Assembly: GCA_030530145.1 (NCBI GenBank)
Contig: JAUMVN010000015.1
Coordinates: forward strand, 1 to 54,344
Source: Coriobacteriia bacterium
GTDB lineage: Bacteria > Actinomycetota > Coriobacteriia > Coriobacteriales > Atopobiaceae
Direction of reading: 5' to 3'
Length of the DNA stretch: 54,344 nt
The notes beneath the pieces were generated by a model. It was given only the letters and a program-made list of their open reading frames with translations. It did not search any database and was not told the DNA's origin. Both the position numbers and the translations under genes were made by a program. Shown here piece by piece: positions 49,105-54,344 of the stretch (position 1 is the first letter of the stretch; each line of letters starts with the position of its first letter).

Positions 49105-50100
49105 CTAGCGTGGCAGCAGCGGCTTCTCCAGCTCGCGAGAGAGCTCGGGCAGGAGGGCTGCGAAGGTCGCGTCGCGCGTCTTCTTCTTGAGCTGGCACTC
49201 CCAGATAACGTGGACGGTCCAGCCGTCGGCGCGCAGGGCCTCGAGGTTCTGCCGGTCGCGCTCGACGTTGCGCGCGAACTTGGCGTCCCAGTACTCGACG
49301 TTCTTCTTCGGCGTGGAGGGGTTGCAGTTCGGGCAGCGGTGCCAGAAGCATCCGTTGATGAACACCGCGACCTTGCGCCCCGGCCACGCGACGTCGGGAC
49401 GGCCCGGGACCTTCCACTGCAGGCGGTAGCCGGTAAGGCCCGCCTCGCGCAGGCGCTCGCGGACGAGCAGCTCGGGCTTGGTGTCCTTGCCCTTGTTGCC
49501 CTGCATCGAGCGGTGCGTGCCGAAGTCGGTCGCCGCAGGCACGCCGCGCCTGGCAAGAAGGGCGCCCGGCTGCCCATCCGCCTCCGCGCGCTCGGCCTCT
49601 CGCAGCGCCTCCGACCAGCGCTCGGTTAGCCGCTCCAGGCTCCATGCCGCGTTCGCGGGGCTCGTGGACGGCAAGACGATCGCCGGCATGCCGCAGCGGT
49701 ACTCGAGGTATTTGCGGTAAAGCCGCCCCGCGGTGGCGCCGTTGCAGACGACGGCGCGGACGGGCGCCGCCGCGAGGATGCGCTCGACGCGGTTCTCCAC
49801 GACGTTCTTTATGCTGGCGTCGCTTGAGCCTTTGATGTCGCACTCGGCGATGACGTCCCACAGCGCGATGCCGTGGGCCAGCAGGAACGCGCGCTTCTCG
49901 TCAACGGTCTCGGGCACGGGACGCCCCTCGTATGCTGCGATGACGTGCCAGAAGCGGTTCTGGGGGTTGCCGTAGTAGAACTCGTTCGCGCGGCTGAGCA
50001 CGGAAGGAAACGACCCCAGCACGAGCACGCGGGAGCGCGCGTCGTACACGGGGTCGAAGCCGTGCTCTATGTGCTGGTACTTCGTTGCCATGCAGGCCAT
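49105..50100 (-). CDS. DNA glycosylase (UDG superfamily) fused to Vsr endonuclease
   Basis: This is a 331-residue two-domain repair enzyme. Residues 20-180 match the hypoxanthine/uracil DNA glycosylase group: RVLVLGSFPSVLSR, then YYGNPQNRFWHVI, ALWDVIAECDIKGSSD and VLPSTSPAN. Residues 200-315 are a very-short-patch repair endonuclease: DTKPELLVRERLREAG, GRPDVAWP (catalytic Asp), FINGCFWHRCPNC (catalytic His) and WDAKFARNVERD. Vsr is normally a stand-alone ~150-residue protein beside a DNA-cytosine methylase; no methylase is present here. The start ATG could be 50100 or 50091. Confidence 0.88.
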   Translation of the reverse strand: MACMATKYQHIEHGFDPVYDARSRVLVLGSFPSVLSRANEFYYGNPQNRFWHVIAAYEGRPVPETVDEKRAFLLAHGIALWDVIAECDIKGSSDASIKNVVENRVERILAAAPVRAVVCNGATAGRLYRKYLEYRCGMPAIVLPSTSPANAAWSLERLTERWSEALREAERAEADGQPGALLARRGVPAATDFGTHRSMQGNKGKDTKPELLVRERLREAGLTGYRLQWKVPGRPDVAWPGRKVAVFINGCFWHRCPNCNPSTPKKNVEYWDAKFARNVERDRQNLEALRADGWTVHVIWECQLKKKTRDATFAALLPELSRELEKPLLPR

Positions 50101-50118
50101 TCTACTCGCCGCGCGCGG

Positions 50119-50168
50119 TCGGGGCGCCCCAAAACGCCGCCGCCGGCGTCCGGGCGCCCCAAAACGTT
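50119..50168. repeat. Short array with GGGCGCCCCAAAACG units
   Basis: Two copies of GGGCGCCCCAAAACG occur 30 bp apart, between the ends of the Vsr fusion promoter region and the HerA-like gene. On the minus strand the core (CGTTTTGGGGCGC) matches the TTTNGGGGC core of the 41-bp arrays. Confidence 0.6.
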
Positions 50169-51771
50169 AGTAGCGGCGGGTGCCGAAGAGGCCGCGGAGG
50201 ATCTGGTTGGCCGCCTGCTTGCCCACGGAGGTGAGGACGCTCGTGGCCGCGCGCGTCATGGCGTCCACCTGCTTCTGCTGCTCCTTGGCGCGGCGCTCCG
50301 CTTCCTTCTCGGCGGCTCGCTGCTGGCGCTCGGCCTCCTTCTGGGCCGCGCGCTCGGCGGCCGCCTCGGCCTTGGCAGCCTCCTTCTGGGCCTTGGCCTC
50401 GGCCGCGGCCTGCTGCTTGGCGAACTCGGCCTTCTGGGCCTCGAGCTCGGCGCGCTCCTGCGCGAGCTTATCTGCCTCGGCGTCCGCCGCGGCCTGACCC
50501 TGGATGATCTCGTAGGCGCTCTCGCGGTCCACGGCGGTGCCGTACTTGGCCTGCAGGTCGGCCTGGGCCCCGATGACGGCGGCCTTGGCCTCGTCGCTCG
50601 CGGCTGCCATGAGGCACTGCGGCGGCAGGACCTTGGCGTTCTCGACCACGGAGGGCTTGCCGTCCTCGTCGAGGAAGCTCACGAGCGCCTCGCCCGTGCC
50701 GAGCTCCATGATGGCGTCCTCGCTCTTGAAGGCCGGGTTCGCGCGGAACGCCTGCGCCGCGGCCTTGACGGCCTTCTGCTCGGCGGGGGTATAGGCGCGC
50801 AGGCCGTGCTGGACGCGGTTGGAGAGCTGCGCCAGGACCTCGTCGGGGATGTCGGAGGGGCTCTGCGTGATGAAGTAGACGCCCACGCCCTTGGAGCGGA
50901 TTAGCTTGACGACTTGGATGATCTTGTCGAGCAGCTCGGAGGGCATGCCCTTGAACAGCAGGTGCGCCTCGTCGAAGAAGAAGACGAACTTGGGCTTGTC
51001 CATGTCGCCGACCTCAGGGAGCTTCTCGAAGAGGTCCGAGAGCATCCACAGCAGGAACATCGAGTAAATCTGCGGCTGCTGGATGAGCTGGGCGGCGTTC
51101 AGGATGTTCACGTAGCCCTCGCCGCTCGCATCGCAGGTGAACCAGTCGTTGAGGTCGAGCGCCGGCTCGCCGAAGAACACGTCGCCGCCCTGGTCCTCGA
51201 CGGCAAGAAGCGCGCGCTGGATGGCACCCACGGACTGCGCGCTCACGTTGCCGTACGTCGTGGTGTACTCCTTGGCGTGCTCGCTCACGTAGCCGAGCAT
51301 GGAGCGCAGGTCCTTGAGGTCGATGAGCAGCATTTGCTTGTCGTCAGCGATGCGGAACACGATGTTGAGGACGCCCTCCTGCACCTCGGTGAGGCCGAGC
51401 AGACGCGCGAGCAGGGTCGGGCCCATGTCCGAGATGGTGATGCGTACGGGGATGCCGCCCTCGCCGCTCATGTCCCAGAAGCGGGTGGGGCAGCCACGGT
51501 ACGTAAAGCTCTCGAGGCCGAACTTGGCGATGCGCTTCTGCATGTTCTCGGAGTCCGCGCCCGCCTGGCACATGCCGGTGACGTCGCCCTTCACATCGGC
51601 CATGAAGACGGGCACGCCCGCCTGCGAGAAGCCCTCGGCCAAAAGCTTCAGCGTGACCGTCTTTCCGGTGCCGGACGCGCCGGCGATGAGCCCGTGGCGG
51701 TTGGCCTGGTTGAGCAGCAGATAGCAGGGGTTCTCTCCCTGGGCAACCCAGATCTTATCCTCGCAGAGCAT
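50167..51771 (-). CDS. HerA/YjgR-like ATPase (DUF853)
   Basis: This is a 534-residue ATPase of the DUF853 (YjgR) helicase-like group. It shows Walker A GASGTGKTVTL (about 31-41), Walker B FVFFFDEAHLLF (about 263) and an arginine-containing QSPSDIPDEVLAQLSNR sensor region. Residues about 420-510 are a very long Ala/Glu/Gln-rich coiled coil. It resembles DNA-translocating HerA, but the role is unproven. A strong AAGGAGGTCC precedes the ATG. Confidence 0.88.
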   Translation of the reverse strand: MLCEDKIWVAQGENPCYLLLNQANRHGLIAGASGTGKTVTLKLLAEGFSQAGVPVFMADVKGDVTGMCQAGADSENMQKRIAKFGLESFTYRGCPTRFWDMSGEGGIPVRITISDMGPTLLARLLGLTEVQEGVLNIVFRIADDKQMLLIDLKDLRSMLGYVSEHAKEYTTTYGNVSAQSVGAIQRALLAVEDQGGDVFFGEPALDLNDWFTCDASGEGYVNILNAAQLIQQPQIYSMFLLWMLSDLFEKLPEVGDMDKPKFVFFFDEAHLLFKGMPSELLDKIIQVVKLIRSKGVGVYFITQSPSDIPDEVLAQLSNRVQHGLRAYTPAEQKAVKAAAQAFRANPAFKSEDAIMELGTGEALVSFLDEDGKPSVVENAKVLPPQCLMAAASDEAKAAVIGAQADLQAKYGTAVDRESAYEIIQGQAAADAEADKLAQERAELEAQKAEFAKQQAAAEAKAQKEAAKAEAAAERAAQKEAERQQRAAEKEAERRAKEQQKQVDAMTRAATSVLTSVGKQAANQILRGLFGTRRY

Positions 51772-51873
51772 GGGACCTCCTTGGTTCGGCCGAAAAACTA
51801 CCTCATTCTACCAGCGGGTTTATGGTTGAATTTCTATTTGTTGGCGAGTGGAGCGAAGGTTGAGCGAGGGCGG

Positions 51874-52344
51874 ATGAAGTACACGGTCGTGGCGGTGGGC
51901 AAGCTTAAGGAGAAGTTCTGGGTCGCGGCCTGCGCGGAGTACGTCAAGCGCCTGGGCGCCTATGCAAAGGTCGAGGTCCGCGAGGTCGCCGACATCGACC
52001 CGGCGCGCGCGGGCGGCGTTGACGCGGCCCGCCGCCGCGAGGGGCAGGCGATCCTCTCGGCGATCGGCGACCGCTCGCACGTGGTGCTTCTTGCCATCGA
52101 GGGCAAGGAACGCTCGAGCGAGGAGTTCTCCCGCCGGCTCGGCGAGCTGGCGCTCGGGGGCACGTCGGACATCACGTTCGTCATCGGCGGCTCGGACGGC
52201 GTCTCGGACGAGGTCCGCGCCCGCGCGAACGAGACGCTCTCGTTCGGGCGCATCACGCTGCCGCACAACCTCGCGCGCGTGGTGCTGCTCGAGCAGATTT
52301 ACCGCGCATGCAAGATTTCGCGCGGAGAGCCGTATCACAAGTGA
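51874..52344 (+). CDS. rlmH: 23S rRNA pseudouridine1915-N3 methyltransferase
   Basis: This is a 156-residue SPOUT methyltransferase. It starts KYTVVAVGKLKEKFW and has VVLLAIEGKERSSEEF, the SAM knot FVIGGSDGVSDEV (about 104) and the C-terminal LPHNLARVVLLEQIYRA, then the terminal GEPYHK. Only ATG 51874 gives the standard family N-terminus and length, and GAGGGCGG precedes it. Confidence 0.95.
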   Translation: MKYTVVAVGKLKEKFWVAACAEYVKRLGAYAKVEVREVADIDPARAGGVDAARRREGQAILSAIGDRSHVVLLAIEGKERSSEEFSRRLGELALGGTSDITFVIGGSDGVSDEVRARANETLSFGRITLPHNLARVVLLEQIYRACKISRGEPYHK

Positions 52345-52436
52345 TTCTAGCTGCGCGAATCTGCTAGGCTGGTACGGCTAAATTGAAACAGGGGCGCCGG
52401 CCGCGCGGGCTCGGCGCAGACGAAAGCAGGTAGAAC

Positions 52437-52736
52437 ATGGCTCTGTCCGGGCGTCAGATCAGGCAGCTGCGCAGCCTCGCGCACCACCTCGAGGCCGTCG
52501 TGATCGTGGGCAAGTCCAACGTCACCGAGAACACCGTCGAGCAGGCGAGCGAGTACCTCGAGAAGCACGAGCTCATCAAGTGCTCCGTGCTCGACACCTG
52601 CGCGCTGACCCCGCGCGAGGCCGCCGAGGAGCTGGCCGAGCACCTGGGCGCCGACGTCGTGCAGGTCATCGGGCGCAAGTTCACGCTGTACCGCGAGAGC
52701 TCGCGCGAGGGCGTCGAGAAGATTCAGCTCGCCTAA
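52437..52736 (+). CDS. yhbY: YhbY-type CRM-domain RNA-binding protein
   Basis: This is a 99-residue single CRM domain. LSGRQIRQLRSLAHHL starts it, GKSNVTENTVEQ stands where the family has its Gly-rich loop, and a C-terminal VVQVIGRKFTLYRES completes it. These proteins bind ribosomal precursor particles (50S assembly). The stop is one base from the next gene's GTG start. Confidence 0.92.
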   Translation: MALSGRQIRQLRSLAHHLEAVVIVGKSNVTENTVEQASEYLEKHELIKCSVLDTCALTPREAAEELAEHLGADVVQVIGRKFTLYRESSREGVEKIQLA

Positions 52737-52737
52737 C

Positions 52738-53418
52738 GTGTCTCGCCGCGATTCACAAAGCGATGCCAAGAAGGCCGCGTCCCCCGTCGAGCTTCGGCAA
52801 GACGAGCGCGGCCTTGCTCTTGTGGGCGAGGGTATGGAGCTGCGCGGGGACTTCTCGCGGATGCTGCCCCGCCTGCGCCAGGGGCGGCTGCAGCAGGAGC
52901 TGCTGGTCCGCGCCGCGCGCGTTCGTGGCGCGGAGGCGCCGACAGCCGTGGACTGCACGGCCGGGCTCGGCGAGGACTCGCTGCTGCTCGCGGCGGCGGG
53001 GTTCCGCGTCACGCTCTTTGAGCGGGACGAGGCGATCTGCGCGCTTCTTGCCGACGCGATTGCGCGGGCGGCAAAGGAACCCCAGCTCGCGGAGGTCGTC
53101 GGGCGCATGACGCTGGTGGGCGGCGACTCGATCGAGGGGCTGGCGGAGTTGGGCTTTACGCCCGACGTGGTCTATCTGGACCCGATGTTTCCCGCGCGCA
53201 CCAAGTCCGCGGCGGTAAAGAAGAAGTTCCAGCTGCTCCACCACTTGGAGCAGCCGTGCGAGGAGGAAGACGCCCTCGTGGCGGCCGCGCTGGCGGCGGG
53301 CCCGCGCAAGGTCGTGATCAAGCGCCCGGCCAAGGGGCCGCAGCTCGCGGGCATGAAGCCGAGCTACTCCATCGGCGGTAAGGCCGTTCGCTACGACGTC
53401 CTCGTGCCGCCGCGGTAG
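52738..53418 (+). CDS. rsmJ: 16S rRNA guanine1516-N2 methyltransferase-like (RsmJ)
   Basis: This is a 226-residue class I methyltransferase of the RsmJ group. DCTAGLGEDSLLLAAAGF binds SAM (about 81-98), LFERDEAICALL follows, LDPMFPARTKSAAVKKKF (about 147) is the RsmJ signature, and KVVIKRPAKG plus GGKAVRYDVL close it. The GTG start is coupled to yhbY. Confidence 0.9.
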   Translation: MSRRDSQSDAKKAASPVELRQDERGLALVGEGMELRGDFSRMLPRLRQGRLQQELLVRAARVRGAEAPTAVDCTAGLGEDSLLLAAAGFRVTLFERDEAICALLADAIARAAKEPQLAEVVGRMTLVGGDSIEGLAELGFTPDVVYLDPMFPARTKSAAVKKKFQLLHHLEQPCEEEDALVAAALAAGPRKVVIKRPAKGPQLAGMKPSYSIGGKAVRYDVLVPPR

Positions 53419-53429
53419 GGGCGGTCTGG

Positions 53430-53906
53430 CTATGTTAACGGCAGCGCGAGCCTCGTTGTCTCGACGAGCTCGCGGAAGCCGTAGCGTTTGTAGAACTCGG
53501 CCACCTCACGATCCACGGGATCGACGAGAAGGGCTCTCGCCCCGATTTGAGCCGAGGCTGCTAAGGAACGCTCAATAGTGTCCTTGAGCAGCGATTTTCC
53601 GAGCCCAAGGCCCTGGAAAGACGCATCGACGCCGAGCATCCCGAGCAGAATCGCGGGAATATGTTCGGGAGCGTTGCACTTGAGCCAGCCGCCGGCCACG
53701 TCGTCTCTTTGGACGGAATGCGCGCTGAGGCTGTAGAAACCTGCGATCTTCTCGCCAGACTTCACGATGTATACGACGGCGGTTCCGGTTTTCTGGGCGC
53801 GTGATGCGCGCTCGTGCGCCCATGCGTCGACCAGGTCAACGCCCGAGTGGAAATCTGCGAGCGAATCGGTTTTCGTAAGCGGCCTGGGCGGCTCCAAGGC
53901 CGTCAT
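53430..53906 (-). CDS. GNAT-family toxin (TacT/AtaT-like)
   Basis: This is a 158-residue acetyltransferase toxin. SGVDLVDAWAHERA is the TacT-type start, GFYSLSAHSV a core strand, and GVDASFQGLGLGKSLLKDTIE (about 93-113) the acetyl-CoA loop. VDREVAEFYKRYGF (with catalytic Tyr about 143) ends the fold. TacT toxins acetylate aminoacyl-tRNA and block translation. The start overlaps the antitoxin stop by 4 bp. Confidence 0.9.
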   Translation of the reverse strand: MTALEPPRPLTKTDSLADFHSGVDLVDAWAHERASRAQKTGTAVVYIVKSGEKIAGFYSLSAHSVQRDDVAGGWLKCNAPEHIPAILLGMLGVDASFQGLGLGKSLLKDTIERSLAASAQIGARALLVDPVDREVAEFYKRYGFRELVETTRLALPLT

Positions 53907-54178
53907 TCCCAGACCGCTTTACTGTTGATGAGGTCCTTGGCCTCAGCGGGCATACCTTGGTCGAGTGCCGCCTTAAAGTCGTAGAACGCCTGCATCGAGA
54001 GGCGCGTGACGGTTTCTTCCTGGATGTCCTCGCGGGCCGAGGCAGTGAGCTTTTGGAGTGCCCACTGCGTAATGGTCATGCCCTTGAGTGAGGCTGCGCG
54101 CTCGATCTCTTCGCGCTCCTCGGAACGCATGCGCAGGTCGAGCCTTGCGTCGCGCTTTGGTGCCGTGATGGTCGCCAT
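53903..54178 (-). CDS. DUF1778 ribbon-helix-helix antitoxin
   Basis: This is a 91-residue antitoxin with KRDARLDLRMRSEEREEIE, then AASLKGMTITQWALQK (ribbon-helix-helix), and a C-terminal toxin-binding tail. It is the usual partner of GNAT toxins. ATG 54178 follows ATAGGAGT. Confidence 0.9.
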   Translation of the reverse strand: MATITAPKRDARLDLRMRSEEREEIERAASLKGMTITQWALQKLTASAREDIQEETVTRLSMQAFYDFKAALDQGMPAEAKDLINSKAVWE

Positions 54179-54212
54179 GGATACTCCTATTCCGTGCAGT
54201 GGGAAGAGAATG

Positions 54213-54240
54213 TGTACGTAGAATCTCCGTACAAGTATAC
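54213..54240 (-). promoter_or_regulatory. Promoter/operator of the GNAT toxin-antitoxin operon
   Basis: TGTACG-N9-CGTACA (54213-54233) is a dyad next to TATACT (minus strand, 54239-54234), the likely -10 box. It fits autorepression by the RHH antitoxin. The rest of the sequence to the window end shows no gene. Confidence 0.55.
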
Positions 54241-54344
54241 CCATCTGGTTAGCCAAAGACTGCTTCGTCCTCAGTGGGGACCTTTCGGAGGCTCTATAAC
54301 ACTTTTGGTGGGTAGCACACACCAAGCACCCGGGACCGCGACGG

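Noticed and set aside
49105-50100. Restriction-modification locus around the Vsr domain
   Set aside because: No methyltransferase or restriction enzyme gene is present on either side; the neighbours are DUF1294 and a HerA-like ATPase.
50914-51873. A longer N-terminus for RlmH extending far upstream
   Set aside because: It would add 320 codons antisense to the HerA-like ATPase. The family start and length are met exactly at 51874.

Overview
The window is a GC-rich, densely coding chromosomal segment. The gene set points to a gut-type actinobacterium of the class Coriobacteriia, most like Collinsella: actinobacterial codon use, a Bce-type peptide module, an LPXTG-type surface protein, adenine deaminase, an extra type IIA topoisomerase pair, and many small toxin-antitoxin modules. 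The taxon is inferred from gene content and style, not from a marker gene search. No rRNA, tRNA, CRISPR array, prophage or intact transposase was seen.

Layout. 0.36-5.2 kb: a response regulator, intramembrane-sensing kinase, ABC ATPase and FtsX-type permease form a peptide-antibiotic sensing/detoxification module. 5.4-7.0 kb: a hipBA toxin-antitoxin operon of lower GC than its neighbours, with a large dyad operator. 7.0-12.6 kb: a patchy accessory zone. It holds a decayed LysR gene, an aldo/keto reductase, a yjdF gene with a probable yjdF-type riboswitch, an internally deleted Abi_2 gene, a LOG-like protein, and a DUF234 ATPase behind tandem palindromes. 12.8-17.4 kb: a Tat lipoprotein beta-hexosaminidase, glycerol dehydrogenase and a DUF4160/DUF2442 pair, separated by three copies of a long REP-like palindrome. 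17.4-25.7 kb: membrane proteins, a CPBP protease, a DAACS symporter, a Dus enzyme, a DUF218 protein and a DHA2 drug transporter. 26.1-30.4 kb: a minus-strand redox cluster (aldo/keto reductase, small protein, CMD-cupin fusion, flavodoxin, histidine phosphatase) with a divergent LysR gene. 30.8-38.1 kb: hydrolase, TrmO, heavy-metal P-type ATPase with a divergent TetR gene, adenine deaminase, and a RelB/PIN toxin-antitoxin pair. 38.2-44.8 kb: a divergent topoisomerase IV-like pair, a GNAT enzyme and release factor 3. 44.9-54.3 kb: an LPXTG-type surface protein with a G9 tract, a GGCT/HD/Ung operon, a BECR-toxin-like protein, DUF1294, a DNA glycosylase-Vsr endonuclease fusion, a HerA-like ATPase, rlmH, yhbY, rsmJ, and a TacAT-type toxin-antitoxin pair.

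The most notable non-coding signals are five repeat families in intergenic DNA: (1) arrays with 41-bp period arranged as inverted half-arrays about a dyad (23.9 and 37.1 kb, with a related short copy at 50.1 kb); (2) two ~153-bp elements with ~20-bp terminal inverted repeats (25.9 and 30.6 kb); (3) three ~110-bp double-palindrome REP-like elements (15.0, 16.4 and 17.3 kb); (4) a 34-35 bp tandem/inverted array (28.1 kb); and (5) a 106-bp element bounded by 14-bp inverted repeats (22.5 kb). Other highlights are the glycosylase-Vsr fusion, the yjdF leader with a ribosome-binding-site sequestering helix, and the G9 tract in the surface-protein signal peptide, which could allow phase variation.
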